In this document: one piece after another, positions 33,718-42,706 of the stretch
Layout: each line of letters starts with the position of its first letter
How positions within the stretch are numbered: position 1 is the stretch's first letter
Assembly: GCA_017620025.1 (NCBI GenBank)
Contig: JAFZRF010000045.1
Location: 62,001-126,000, forward strand
DNA from: Ruminococcus sp.
GTDB lineage: Bacteria > Bacillota > Clostridia > Oscillospirales > Ruminococcaceae
DNA length: 64,000 nucleotides
Direction: 5' to 3'
Made by a program: the position numbers and the translations under genes
Notes under the pieces: generated by a model
What the model was told of the DNA's origin: nothing
Database searches by the model: none
The model's input: only the letters and a program-made list of their open reading frames with translations

Positions 33718-33762
33718 TAGCATATTGCACTGAAAGGCTGATAATTTGTCCGGTATACAGAG

Positions 33763-33794
33763 AAAAAGAGCCGCACCCGAAAGGATGCGGCTCA
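33763..33794 (-). terminator. Terminator after the lipoprotein gene
   Basis: GAGCCGCA pairs with TGCGGCTC; on the minus strand TTTTTC follows. Confidence 0.9.
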
Positions 33795-33811
33795 TGATTC
33801 ATTTATTCAGC

Positions 33812-34822
33812 TTAGTTGTTGTTATTGTTAGCCTCGCCGAAGTCTGTCTGTCTGGCGGAGATCTCCTCGAAGTCGCCGGCAGCGCTGTTGCTGATGAGCT
33901 CCATAGCGTTTCCGTCGTAGTAGGTCTTCATAACGAAGGCAACGAGACCGGAGTTGTTCTTGATGTTGATATAGAAATCAACTGTATCGCCCTGCTTGCA
34001 GGCAACGCTGTCGCCGTATACGACAAGTCCGGACTCGGAAGAAACGTTTACCTTGTCAACTGAACCGTTGTTTACTCTGATAACGCCGTCGATTACCTTG
34101 TCAGCATATACGGAAGTACCTGTAACGTCTGAGAAGTCAGGAGTGATCCTAACCTTGTAATCGCCGTCCGGGATACCTTCCTTGATCTTGAAGGTGTACT
34201 TGAGGAACTGACCCTCGAAGAAGAAGTTTGCGTCCTCGGAGATATCGAGCCACATAGCGTAACGGCTTCTCTGCTTGGGCTGGTAGCCGTTGTTTGCGGC
34301 TGTTGTAACAGTTGAGTTGGAAACCTGAGTAACGATCTGACCCTTGTCGTCAGTTACGTTTACTACCTGAGTCTTCTCAACCACTATTGTAGCGTTTACT
34401 ATCTGAGTGCGCTGCTCACCGTTCTCGTCTGTAGCGGGCTGGCCGTCGGGCTCAGTCATCTTCTGTACCTCGGTAGCCTGCTGGCCGTCAGCCTGAGTAG
34501 CCTGCTGAACTTCTGTAACGGGCTGACCCTTGTCATCAGTTACCTTTACGTACTCTGTAGCGTTCTCTACTACCTGTGTTGTATCCTGACTTACCGGGTC
34601 ATCGGCATCGAGGTCTCCGGCATATTCTGAAAGCGGATTATCGCTGCCCTCATCGGGATCGATGAACTCGAGAGGCATCTCGAGCATGGGCTCTGCTGCT
34701 GTTGCAGACTCACTTGCCTCGGAGCTTGAGTGTCTCTTTACCGAGCTGCAGCCTGTAGCTGAAGTCATAGCGATGCAGACAAGTGCACCGACTGCAATGA
34801 TTCTCTTTGTGATATTTTTCAT
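33812..34822 (-). CDS. Lipoprotein with TEVQ-rich repeats and a cohesin-like C-terminal segment
   Basis: 336 residues. The ATG at 34822 follows GAAAGGAAC; the signal ends in TSATGC, a lipobox. Residues 30-170 are low-complexity, with repeated TEVQ/QPVT/DDKGQ and VVNxT words, as in wall-spanning linkers. The C-terminal 150 residues hold two strand-rich parts. The last one (GLVVYGDSVACKQGDTVDFY, then INIKNNSGLVAFVMKTYYDG and NAMELIS) follows the start of a cohesin module, which typically has a GDTV...NN.G...F...YD...LE pattern, but the protein stops about halfway through such a module. The resemblance is an inference. Monocistronic with a strong promoter and a terminator. Confidence 0.8.
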   Translation of the reverse strand: MKNITKRIIAVGALVCIAMTSATGCSSVKRHSSSEASESATAAEPMLEMPLEFIDPDEGSDNPLSEYAGDLDADDPVSQDTTQVVENATEYVKVTDDKGQPVTEVQQATQADGQQATEVQKMTEPDGQPATDENGEQRTQIVNATIVVEKTQVVNVTDDKGQIVTQVSNSTVTTAANNGYQPKQRSRYAMWLDISEDANFFFEGQFLKYTFKIKEGIPDGDYKVRITPDFSDVTGTSVYADKVIDGVIRVNNGSVDKVNVSSESGLVVYGDSVACKQGDTVDFYINIKNNSGLVAFVMKTYYDGNAMELISNSAAGDFEEISARQTDFGEANNNNN

Positions 34823-34919
34823 TTTTCATGTTCCTTTCGTCTTTTTATGCAGCGCATACGGCAGTGCTTCCGGTTCTGCGCCATAGTCATGCGGAAACAT
34901 ACTGCTTCCTGTTAACTAT

Positions 34920-34948
34920 ATTATACACGCAGGGTACCGGTTTGTCAA
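34920..34948 (-). promoter_or_regulatory. Sigma-A promoter of the lipoprotein gene
   Basis: Minus strand TTGACA, 17-base spacer, TATAAT; leader about 90 bases. Confidence 0.85.
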
Positions 34949-35021
34949 GGCGTTTAATAAAATGTAAACAAAGCCTTTGAAAAACGTCATTTTTCTATCA
35001 TAAAACCGTCACATTCCGGTA

Positions 35022-35501
35022 TTACAGACTGATCTTTATCTCCTTGCCGGAGGGCTTGTATTCGCTCAGCTCTATGCCGCAGGTGCGGAAGAGCAGCTCT
35101 GAGGCGAGCACGCTGTCTGTGCCGGCGTACTTGTTGCTGAAGTAAACGACACGCTTGATACCTGACTGTATGATAGCCTTGGCGCATTCGTTGCAGGGGA
35201 AGAGAGTGACATAGAGCGTGCAGCCCTCAACGCTGTTGCGGCTGTTGAGTATGGCGTTCAGCTCTGCGTGGCATACGAAGGGATACTTCGTATCAAGCGG
35301 AGTCTCTCCCGTTCTTTCCCATGGCATCTCGTCATCGCTGCAGCCTGTGGGCATACCGTTATAGCCTACGGATACGATCTTGTTATCCCGGCTTACGATG
35401 CAGGCACCGACCTGAGTGGAGTTATCCTTGCTGCGCTCTGCGGAGAGGATAGCTATGCCCATGAAGTATTCGTCCCAGTTTATGTAGTCTGTACGTTTCA
35501 T
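35022..35501 (-). CDS. dCMP deaminase family protein
   Basis: 159 residues of the ComEB/dCMP deaminase family, which make dUMP for thymidylate synthesis. The zinc site is complete: CHAELNAI (His and catalytic Glu) and PCNECAKAI. The N-terminus (YFMGIAILSAERSKDNSTQV) and the second-zinc or allosteric region (GYNGMPTGC) are also typical. ATG at 35501 is preferred to the TTG one codon upstream. It lies 39 bases downstream of tRNA-Gln on the same strand with no visible promoter between, so it may be cotranscribed with the tRNA. Confidence 0.92.
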   Translation of the reverse strand: MKRTDYINWDEYFMGIAILSAERSKDNSTQVGACIVSRDNKIVSVGYNGMPTGCSDDEMPWERTGETPLDTKYPFVCHAELNAILNSRNSVEGCTLYVTLFPCNECAKAIIQSGIKRVVYFSNKYAGTDSVLASELLFRTCGIELSEYKPSGKEIKISL

Positions 35502-35540
35502 CAAGTCACCTCACTGACTGCAGGTATGGCGTTTAAGATA

Positions 35541-35615
35541 TGGCTGGGGCAGCGGGATTTGAACCCACGAGTGACAGAGTCAAAGTCTGTTGCCTTACCG
35601 CTTGGCTATGCCCCA
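35541..35615 (-). tRNA. tRNA-Gln (anticodon TTG)
   Basis: 75 bases on the minus strand, starting TGGGGCATAGCCAAGCGGTA and ending GCTGCCCCA plus GCCA, so CCA is encoded. The acceptor stem TGGGGCA/TGCCCCA is perfect, the anticodon arm is ACAGA-CTTTGAC-TCTGT, and the T arm contains GTTCAAAT. The anticodon TTG reads CAA and CAG glutamine codons. Confidence 0.97.
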
Positions 35616-35633
35616 ATAAAGTCACTGAATAAT

Positions 35634-35662
35634 ATTATATCAAATTACTCAACTTAAATCAA
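35634..35662 (-). promoter_or_regulatory. Promoter of tRNA-Gln
   Basis: Minus strand TTGATT, 17-base spacer ending in TGA (extended -10), TATAAT, ending 19 bases before the tRNA 5' end. Confidence 0.8.
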
Positions 35663-35696
35663 TAGCGGAGCGAGATATAATTCTGTTTTAACAATT

Positions 35697-35727
35697 TATC
35701 CGACAGGTAATGAACCTGCCGGATAAT
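35697..35727 (-). terminator. Probable terminator after the ArsC-like gene
   Basis: ATCCGGCAGGT pairs with ACCTGTCGGAT around TCATT, followed on the minus strand by AAATTGTT; the T run is weak. A second hairpin GGAAGGCC/GGCCTTCC lies at about 35775-35795. Confidence 0.5.
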
Positions 35728-35803
35728 ACTGTCAGTCAAATACATATCGGGAATGCTGTTCTGCGTCAGCACTGCAGGGAAGGCCACCGGCCTTCCGTCC
35801 TTA

Positions 35804-36151
35804 TCATTTCCCTGCAAATTCCGCCCATACCTCCGGCGCCTCGCCGATGACGGCCTTTTTGCCGCAGCGCACTATAGGCGTCCTGAGCAGCTGCTGGTTC
35901 TCGAAAAGCTTCTCCTCCTTGTCGCTGTCAAGAAGGTACTTCATAAGCGTGAGGGTCTGCTTGTCCTTTGCGTTCTCGTCTATCATGGCATCGATCCCGC
36001 CTGCGGACTGCTTCACGCTGTCGAATTCGCCCCTGCTGAGATCCTTCTCCTTCAGGTCAACGAACTGATACTTTATCCCACGCTCCTTGAAGAAGCGTTC
36101 AGCCTTCCGGGTGACGGAGCATTTCTTCGTGCCGAATATCTGTATGCCCAT
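35804..36151 (-). CDS. ArsC/Spx-family thioredoxin-fold protein
   Basis: 115 residues, the usual length for the family. N-terminal FGTKKCSVTRKAERFF carries a single active-type cysteine (CSVT); the late LLRTPIVRCGKKAVIGEAPE contains the cis-proline region and a conserved Arg. It lacks the CxxC of Spx regulators and resembles YffB/ArsC-like reductases of uncertain function. Its ATG overlaps the GH3 stop by one base (TGATG), so it is translationally coupled to a glycosidase gene, an odd pairing. Confidence 0.88.
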   Translation of the reverse strand: MGIQIFGTKKCSVTRKAERFFKERGIKYQFVDLKEKDLSRGEFDSVKQSAGGIDAMIDENAKDKQTLTLMKYLLDSDKEEKLFENQQLLRTPIVRCGKKAVIGEAPEVWAEFAGK

Positions 36152-38937
36152 CAGTTGCCCTCCTCATTCACACCGAATGCGATATTGATATCGTCCTCCT
36201 GCTGCTCGAGACGGAAGGAGAGACTGTGCAGCTTAAGACCGCTCTCGCCGGGTCTGAGTCTTACAGCGGTGTAGCGTGAGAACATCGGGATTCTTCGATC
36301 ATTTGCGGAGGGCTCTGTGTCTGCGCCTTCCCATACAAGAGTGCCGCTCGGGGTACCCATTGCGTATATGGTCAGCGGGAGTCTTTTTGCATCCGGACAT
36401 TCAGACGAAGCTGTAACGGAGAAGTTGTACCAGCCCGTAGCGATAACGGTCATAACGAAGCATACCGTACCGTCAGCAGCCTTGTCCATGCTGCTCAGAT
36501 CGAGGGTTAGTCCGTCCTTCAGCTCATAGAATACAGGCGGCCTGCCGGTATTGCAGTCCTCTGCGGGGCGGTTGATTATCTCTATCTCATCAGCAGTGCC
36601 GATGAGTCTCTTCATTGCGTATGTACCCATTGCCGCACGGCATATATTGGCGGCGTTCCTCTGAAGCTCGCAGCGGCGGAGATTGCCGTTCTCAAGCTCT
36701 GCAAGGGTGTTGTCGGGATTGTCGCTGCCGTCGGCGCAAACCATGTAGAGGTCATTCTGCGCCATAGCGATAGCTGCAAGGTCACTGCGGTCGGTGTCCT
36801 GACCGCGGCGGTTTATATTGGCCCACCAGTCCGTCATGGTTATGCCGGTATAGCCCCAGTCACGGCGGAGCACGGTGGTATTGAGATCGTAGTTTCCGGC
36901 AGTCCAGAGACCGTTTATCTTTCCGTAGGTCGTCATTATCATATCTGCATCGCCGAGACGTACAGCCGTTTCGAAGCTGCGGAGGTATATCTCCCTGAGT
37001 GCTCTTTCGGATATGACGGAATCGAGGAAATGACGGCGTTTCTCCTGATTGTTGCCGCAGAAGTGCTTTATCGTTCCGGTAACTCCTGCGCTGTGGAGTC
37101 CTCTGAGCTCGGCGGCAGCAATAGTGCCGGAGAGGAAGGGATCCTCCGAGAAGTACTCGAAGTTACGGCCGTTGAGAGGATGCCTGTGGAGGTTCATTCC
37201 CGGGCCGAGGAGGGTATCGACGTTGTTTGCTGCCATCTCCGTGCCGACCAGTGAGAACAGCTCGCTTACAAGCTCCTTGTTGAAGGTCGATGCTATCATG
37301 GTGCCGTTCGGGAGGCTGAATGCCTTCTCGCCGCAGTCAAGGCGCATACCCGAGGGACCGTCGTCGCAGCATACAGCCGGTATGCCGTAGGACTGCAGAG
37401 CGTCGCTCACTCCGCCGAATGCGGAGGCGGTTCCTGCGGTGACTCTCGGGCTGCCCATGCCCTCGCCGCGTATGATGCAGCTGAGGTCATAGTCTGAGAG
37501 CTGTGCGATGAACTCGTCCATAGTGTTTTTGCCGGAGAGCACGTCCGCCAGCTTTATGCCCCTGTCGCCGGTATACGGAATCTCCCCAGGAAGCCTTTCA
37601 AGACGGCGCTCTGTCTCGTTTATTTCGCTGAGAGGTGCGTCCTCCTCTGCGGGTACAAGACTGCCGTTCTGTTCATCGGGGCGGATGCGCCTGAAGGGGA
37701 TAACGGGAGCAAGAGCCTGCTCGCACTCCTTCACAACGATATCCTCCGGGAGACAGACTGTGTATATCTCCTTGGTATTCCTTACGTCCGAACCGATGAA
37801 GAAGCTGTATTCGCCCTTCTCGAGTATCCAGCAGAAGCGCTTTCCGGTAACGCCTGAATCATCGTAAGAAGCAAAGTCGCTGAGCACTGTGTTTATCTCA
37901 AGTGTCTCCGATTCTCCGGGAGCGAGCTTCTTTGTCTTCTCGTAGCCGCAGAGTATCCTTGCCGGCTGACCGAGAGCGCCCTGAGGCTTTCTGAGGTAGA
38001 GCTGAACTACCTCCTTGCCGCTGAAACTGCCCGTGTTTGTAACGGAGAAGCGGACAGTGAAGCGTCCCTCCTTCTCGGCAGCGGAAATGACACTTGAAGT
38101 GAAGCGGGTGTAGGAAAGGCCGAAGCCGAATGGATAGAGCACCTTTCCGGGGGCGAAGGTCTCGAACCAGCGGTAGCCGACATAGATATCCTCCTGATAG
38201 ATGTCCCTGTCATCGCCGCCGAAGTTCCTGTCGCTCGGATAGTCGCTCACGCTGAGGGCGATAGTATCGGGGAGCTTTCCGGAGGGGGAGGTCTTTCCTG
38301 TGAGTACGGCAGCTGTACCTGTGCCGCCTGTCATGCCTCCCTGCCATACAAAGAGCAGTGAATCGGGCTTTATCTCCTCTATCTCAGTGAGGTCGATAAG
38401 GCTTCCGACATTGAGCAGCACGATCATTCTTCCGAATGCCTTCCGCACCTTTGTGAGCATATCCTTCTCCTCGGCTGTGAGGAGGTAAGAACCGGGAGCG
38501 AGCCTTGCGTCCTGCTCTTCTCCGGCAGTTCTGCCGATGATGACTACAGCGGCATTGCAGCGCTGTGCAGCCTGTTCTGTGATATCATCGGTGAGGGGCA
38601 TCTCCTTCTGAGACCAGGGCTCACCGCCCCAGCCGCTGCCCTCGTCGAAGGGATTCTCCTTGTCCCAGCGGCGGTAGATCCCGAGCAGTTCCTCGTCAAT
38701 ATTTATCCCGGCCTCGATAAGTCCGTCGGTAATGCCGGTCACCTTTGTAACGTTGACCATTCCGCCGGAGCCTGTGCCGCTTTTGTAGTAGTGAAGCTGT
38801 ATACGTCCGAAAACTGCCACCCTGTCGTCCTTGCGGAGGGGGAGTGCTGAATTGTCGTTGCGGAGCATTACGATACCCTCAGCCGCAGTCTGAGCGGCAG
38901 TTTCAAGGTATCTGTTCCAGTCCAGTATCTTTTTCAT
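36151..38937 (-). CDS. GH3 glycosidase with permuted domain order, intracellular
   Basis: 928 residues and no signal peptide. The domain order is reversed compared with most GH3 enzymes. The alpha/beta sandwich (VFGRIQLHYYKSGTGSGG, GRTAGEEQD, PSGKLPDT) and fibronectin-III-like domain (PFGFGLSYT, NTGSFSGKEVVQLYLRKP) come first, and the beta/alpha barrel follows from about residue 470 (DDGPSGMR, GPGMNLHRHPLNGRNFEYF, GTIKHFCGNN). The nucleophile lies in MTDWWA near residue 702. This permuted layout is known from Ruminococcus albus beta-glucosidase. A last beta-sandwich of about 130 residues follows. It should hydrolyse imported oligosaccharides; beta-glucosidase, beta-xylosidase or arabinosidase activity cannot be told apart here. 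Confidence 0.92.
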   Translation of the reverse strand: MKKILDWNRYLETAAQTAAEGIVMLRNDNSALPLRKDDRVAVFGRIQLHYYKSGTGSGGMVNVTKVTGITDGLIEAGINIDEELLGIYRRWDKENPFDEGSGWGGEPWSQKEMPLTDDITEQAAQRCNAAVVIIGRTAGEEQDARLAPGSYLLTAEEKDMLTKVRKAFGRMIVLLNVGSLIDLTEIEEIKPDSLLFVWQGGMTGGTGTAAVLTGKTSPSGKLPDTIALSVSDYPSDRNFGGDDRDIYQEDIYVGYRWFETFAPGKVLYPFGFGLSYTRFTSSVISAAEKEGRFTVRFSVTNTGSFSGKEVVQLYLRKPQGALGQPARILCGYEKTKKLAPGESETLEINTVLSDFASYDDSGVTGKRFCWILEKGEYSFFIGSDVRNTKEIYTVCLPEDIVVKECEQALAPVIPFRRIRPDEQNGSLVPAEEDAPLSEINETERRLERLPGEIPYTGDRGIKLADVLSGKNTMDEFIAQLSDYDLSCIIRGEGMGSPRVTAGTASAFGGVSDALQSYGIPAVCCDDGPSGMRLDCGEKAFSLPNGTMIASTFNKELVSELFSLVGTEMAANNVDTLLGPGMNLHRHPLNGRNFEYFSEDPFLSGTIAAAELRGLHSAGVTGTIKHFCGNNQEKRRHFLDSVISERALREIYLRSFETAVRLGDADMIMTTYGKINGLWTAGNYDLNTTVLRRDWGYTGITMTDWWANINRRGQDTDRSDLAAIAMAQNDLYMVCADGSDNPDNTLAELENGNLRRCELQRNAANICRAAMGTYAMKRLIGTADEIEIINRPAEDCNTGRPPVFYELKDGLTLDLSSMDKAADGTVCFVMTVIATGWYNFSVTASSECPDAKRLPLTIYAMGTPSGTLVWEGADTEPSANDRRIPMFSRYTAVRLRPGESGLKLHSLSFRLEQQEDDINIAFGVNEEGN

Positions 38938-38947
38938 CGTATCACCT

Positions 38948-38969
38948 CGTACAGATAAGTATGTACTAT
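38948..38969. promoter_or_regulatory. Weak AraR-like half sites upstream of the GH3 gene
   Basis: CGTACA (38948-38953) and AAGTATGTACTA (8 of 12 to TTGTACGTACAA) lie between the -10 box and the start codon. They are much weaker than those of the GH43 and GH127 genes. Confidence 0.3.
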
Positions 38970-38970
38970 A

Positions 38971-38999
38971 ATTATATCAGATTTTTTCACAAAAAGCAA
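38971..38999 (-). promoter_or_regulatory. Promoter of the GH3 gene
   Basis: Minus strand TTGCTT, 17-base spacer ending in TGA (extended -10), TATAAT. Confidence 0.7.
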
Positions 39000-39058
39000 T
39001 GAAAATATAAAAAGAAATGACGGCACGGAATCGCACCGGGTTTGTATCAGTATTCATC

Positions 39059-39235
39059 AGTCTGGGATTCTAAAGGGGCTGCGCCCCTTTAGCGGAGTCC
39101 AGAGGCAGCGCCTCTGGTGGGGTGTGGGGCAAAGCCCCGCATATTTCCGCAGGGCGCTTCGCAAGGGGTGAATTCCAAAACAGTCCGGGGGACTGTTTTG
39201 GAAGAGGGGACGCCTTGCAAGTGAAGGCGTCCCCT
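39059..39235 (+). repeat. Dispersed hairpin repeat, copy C
   Basis: About 177 bases, same order of palindromes as copies A and B and nearly the same sequence at both ends. The middle hairpin is changed (GTGGGGCAAAGCCCCGC instead of GCGGGACAGAGTCCCGC), with the pairing kept. Confidence 0.9.
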
Positions 39236-39313
39236 GAAATAACTGAGGAACTTTGAAAGAATTATGGCTGCACGACATAATACCGTGCAGCCATTCTTCA
39301 TTTATGGAGCGTT

Positions 39314-42300
39314 TCAGGATAATTCTTCAATGGTTATCACGCCGGCGTCTATCTTCTGGATTATAACGGCGTCGGAGCCTGTGATGCCGGCTTCGCCGTC
39401 AACCTCGGCGTTGATGAGACCTTCATCGCTCAGAGGATATTTCGTCTGATTTGCGATATACTGGAGTATAGCAACTGCATCCGCTACATTCACCTTGCCG
39501 TCGCAGTTGGCATCGCCCTTTATGCCGCCCTTTGCCGGTGCTGAAGCCTCGACTTTCGGCAGCGGGTCCACCTCTATCGGACGGATGATGATGTAGTTGA
39601 TGTTTATCGCCTTGTCCTCGGAAACGATGTCGAGAGTAAGCTGTCCGCTCTTGTCAACGACCGCTTCGCCCTTGCTGACTGTCTTTCCGTCAGCTACACA
39701 GTTCTCGGCAACTGCCTTCTGTGAAGCGGTGCCGTAGCCTGTGTATACTGAGGGCTTTGTGGAGCAGTTCCACGGGTCGCTGAAGCACATCTCAACGGAG
39801 TACTTTCCGCTCGGGAGGCTGAAGCCGTAGTGGAGATTTCTTGCGATATCGTTTTCGTACTGGTTCTTGGTATAGCGGTAGGAAGCGGATTTGTCCCTGC
39901 CGTCGGCGGTGTTGTATTCATCACACCAGGTATTTGCGGTATAGATGCCGCTGCTCTTGGAGCTTCCGTTGTACTGGTCTGTCGGGTCGTCGATAAGTCC
40001 CCATACTGCGCCTGTTACGGGATCCTCGCCGTAGAGCTGTTCGGTCACACTGTTGTAGTAGCCGAGCTTGTCCTGACCGGAGAGCGTATAGGTATCGTGG
40101 TCGCCGCAGTCAACGAAGTAGGCTATGCTCTCGTCGTACTCGTAGAGCGGCTTCAATGCTCTGGTGTAGATGAAATCGCAAACCTTTGCGGATTCCTCGT
40201 CATTGTCGGCTGAGAATGTGATATCGATGACGTCATACTCCTCGCCGTCCGCAGTGATGTGCTTGACGTAGCTGTCCATCACCTCGTCGGGGATTATGAG
40301 TACCTTGTCGTAGGTATCCTTCCTGCCGGTATAGTCGAGAGTGCCGGCATAGAGTATTGTATCACCGGCCGCGATGCGGAGTGTCTTGCCGTTGTCTGCC
40401 TTGCGGAGAGTAACGGTCAGGGTGGTATATGCAGCCTCCGGGTCAACTGCCATGCGGTATGAGAAGTATCCGCCGGGCTTTGCGTAGCGGTATGTCGAAT
40501 CGTCCGTGATGCCCTGAGAGTCCTTCTCGTCCATGTTATGGAGGTTGTCATTTTCGTACTGTCCGTAGCCGGGCTGTACAGTATCGATCGTGGTTGACTT
40601 GGCTCTCGGGGGACGCTCTCCGCTGGATGAACCGTTGGAGATGAAGTTCCAGTAGATGCCGTAGCGCTGCTGGTACTGGCGGTAGTGCGGTGTGAATGTC
40701 AGGTTGGCAGTAGTACCTTCGAGCTTGAAGCGCATACTGTCGCCGTCACGTACAAGATAATCCTCGAGATCCGCCATGAACTCGGCAACTGATACGCCGG
40801 TCTCTGTTATCGTGATATTCTGGTCGGGGGATACGGCTTCCTTTGGTATCGTTACCCACATACCCGTAGAGCCTGTGGTCATATCCTGCTTTCCGAGCTC
40901 TGCACTGAGAACTACAGGGCCGTACTTGAAGCCGTATACGGTATTCTTGTCCGGCAGGGGATAGCCCTTTACGGTCTCCGGTATGGTTACTGATATCTTG
41001 TCGCCTGCGGAGAAATCCTCCTCCACCTGTGCATAGCCGTCAACGGTCTTGTAAGCGTATTTCTCTCCGTTGAGCTTAACAGTCACATTTCCTGCCTTCC
41101 AGTCGGGTATGCGGAAACGGATATCCGCATGGCCGCTGCCGTCAATGGTGAACTCAGCGGTATCGCCCTCGGGTATGGAGCTGTTCTGAGTTATCTTCAT
41201 GCCGTTGTCCTCCCAGTTGAGGAGGGAGCTCTGATAGAGATTTACGAACAGCGTGTCGTCGCGGTGCATATAGATCGTGTCGCCGAGCTTTGTGAAGCTC
41301 TCCATGCCGCTTCCGGTACAGCACCAGAAATGGTCAAAGGGCGAGCTGTATACCTTGAAGTAGCCGGTGGCCATGGGCTGGAAGTAGGTCGTCATACCGG
41401 TCTCGGGGTTCTGTGAGGAGAGTATCGAGTTGTAGTATGTCTCCTCGTAGAAGTCCATATACTTGCTGTCACCGGTGATTTTGTAAAGCTCACGGCTGAG
41501 CTTGAGCATATTGTAGGAGTTGCAGGTCTCGCAGTTGCAGTTCGTGCGCTCCTTGTCGAGCACATCGTCCATGCCGAAGTGCTCCCATTCGCTGTTGCCG
41601 CCGGTGATGTAGGTATGGTGTGTGGTTACCATATCCCAGAATGCCTCTGCATACTGAAGGTACTTTGAAGCGTCTACCGTCTCACCGTTCAGGGTCTTGC
41701 CGTTGAGTGCGATATATCTCTTGAGCGCACCGAGGAATTTCGGTATCGTGGTATTGGCGTGCTTGCCGTTGAGGACGTTTGCACCGCCCTTGAGGACTGC
41801 CTCATGGAGGTTCGTTTCGTCAAAGAAGTGTGCAGCCTCTGCGTGCTCTGCCTTTCCGGTTATCATGTAGAGGTCGTAGAGACAGTCATTCATTCCGCCG
41901 TACTCTATGGAGAGGACCGTGCTGTGCTTGCGGCTGTCCCAGCTCTTGCAGCGGTTGTATACCCAGTCGCCGAGATTGGAGGCCAGTGTCTTTGCGTTTT
42001 CATCACCGGTAGCATGGTAGATATCGATGATACCGGCGAGTATCTTGTGCATGGTATACCACGGCACCCATGCCTCGTTGATGATATTGGACTTGCCCTG
42101 TTCGATGTTGTCGAACTGTACTTCAACGGAGGTGCCGGCAGGATGAGAAGCCGCCCATATAAGTCCGGGCTTTCCCTTGGAGTTCTTCTGACAGTCGAGC
42201 AGAGCGCTGATCATATCCTTCATGCGCTTTTCGAGGTCGCTGCGCTGGTCTGCGGTGACCGAGGGATTCTGATAGGCCTGAGCAATGGCCGTGAGGTAAT

Positions 42301-42622
42301 GGCCTACGGCATGGCCGGCGATGTTGGTGTTCTCCCAGCCGCCGTAGCGCTTGGCACCGTAGGTATTGAGTCCTGCGTTCTCACGGAAGCCGGCAAGAAG
42401 CTTGTTGGTGTCGAAGGAGAGAAGGTACTCTGCCTCCTTGGAAAATGCGTTTGTACAGTATTCGTCGAGCATAGTAATGTCACTGAGCCTGAAGTCTTCG
42501 ATGTGCATATCCTCAGCAGCTCCGGCAGTCAGAGGGGACTGCGGGAATACTGCTGCGCTGCCGAGAGAGACAGAGAGGGCGGCAGCTGCTGAGATCATGC
42601 GAAGGAAAGGATGATTTCTCAT
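39314..42622 (-). CDS. Cellulosomal GH127/GH146-type beta-L-arabinofuranosidase with dockerin
   Basis: 1102 residues; AAAGGAG precedes the ATG at 42622 and a signal peptide covers about 35 residues. Residues 40-620 match the DUF1680/GH127-GH146 group: RYGGWENTNIAGHAVGHYL, NCNCETCNSYNML near 364 and FWCCTGSGMES near 432. These carry the acid/base Glu region and the cysteines of the zinc-cysteine catalytic centre. Accessory beta-rich domains follow, including a malectin/CBM-like part (YRYTKNQYENDIARNLHYGF, SGQLTLDIVSEDKAININYI). The C-terminus is a type I dockerin (DANCDGKVNVAD, EVDGEAGITGSD) very like that of the GH43 protein. It would release beta-L-arabinofuranose from plant glycans. Confidence 0.92.
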   Translation of the reverse strand: MRNHPFLRMISAAAALSVSLGSAAVFPQSPLTAGAAEDMHIEDFRLSDITMLDEYCTNAFSKEAEYLLSFDTNKLLAGFRENAGLNTYGAKRYGGWENTNIAGHAVGHYLTAIAQAYQNPSVTADQRSDLEKRMKDMISALLDCQKNSKGKPGLIWAASHPAGTSVEVQFDNIEQGKSNIINEAWVPWYTMHKILAGIIDIYHATGDENAKTLASNLGDWVYNRCKSWDSRKHSTVLSIEYGGMNDCLYDLYMITGKAEHAEAAHFFDETNLHEAVLKGGANVLNGKHANTTIPKFLGALKRYIALNGKTLNGETVDASKYLQYAEAFWDMVTTHHTYITGGNSEWEHFGMDDVLDKERTNCNCETCNSYNMLKLSRELYKITGDSKYMDFYEETYYNSILSSQNPETGMTTYFQPMATGYFKVYSSPFDHFWCCTGSGMESFTKLGDTIYMHRDDTLFVNLYQSSLLNWEDNGMKITQNSSIPEGDTAEFTIDGSGHADIRFRIPDWKAGNVTVKLNGEKYAYKTVDGYAQVEEDFSAGDKISVTIPETVKGYPLPDKNTVYGFKYGPVVLSAELGKQDMTTGSTGMWVTIPKEAVSPDQNITITETGVSVAEFMADLEDYLVRDGDSMRFKLEGTTANLTFTPHYRQYQQRYGIYWNFISNGSSSGERPPRAKSTTIDTVQPGYGQYENDNLHNMDEKDSQGITDDSTYRYAKPGGYFSYRMAVDPEAAYTTLTVTLRKADNGKTLRIAAGDTILYAGTLDYTGRKDTYDKVLIIPDEVMDSYVKHITADGEEYDVIDITFSADNDEESAKVCDFIYTRALKPLYEYDESIAYFVDCGDHDTYTLSGQDKLGYYNSVTEQLYGEDPVTGAVWGLIDDPTDQYNGSSKSSGIYTANTWCDEYNTADGRDKSASYRYTKNQYENDIARNLHYGFSLPSGKYSVEMCFSDPWNCSTKPSVYTGYGTASQKAVAENCVADGKTVSKGEAVVDKSGQLTLDIVSEDKAININYIIIRPIEVDPLPKVEASAPAKGGIKGDANCDGKVNVADAVAILQYIANQTKYPLSDEGLINAEVDGEAGITGSDAVIIQKIDAGVITIEELS

Positions 42623-42647
42623 AGTTTCAACTCCTTTGTTTGAGAGG

Positions 42648-42659
42648 TTGTCCGTACGG
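42648..42659. promoter_or_regulatory. AraR-like site in the GH127 leader
   Basis: TTGTCCGTACGG, 9 of 12 to TTGTACGTACAA, 26 bases upstream of the start codon. Confidence 0.5.
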
Positions 42660-42690
42660 CTTATCCCCATATGCCGTAAACGGACGATAT

Positions 42691-42702
42691 TCTATCGTAC
42701 AA
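42691..42702. promoter_or_regulatory. AraR-like half site near the GH127 transcription start
   Basis: TCTATCGTACAA: the right half CGTACAA is perfect, the left half is degenerate (8 of 12). Confidence 0.45.
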
Positions 42703-42706
42703 CTTT

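Noticed and set aside
35541..35615. tRNA-Gln as an integration site for a mobile element
   Set aside because: No integrase gene and no direct repeat of the tRNA 3' end was seen nearby.
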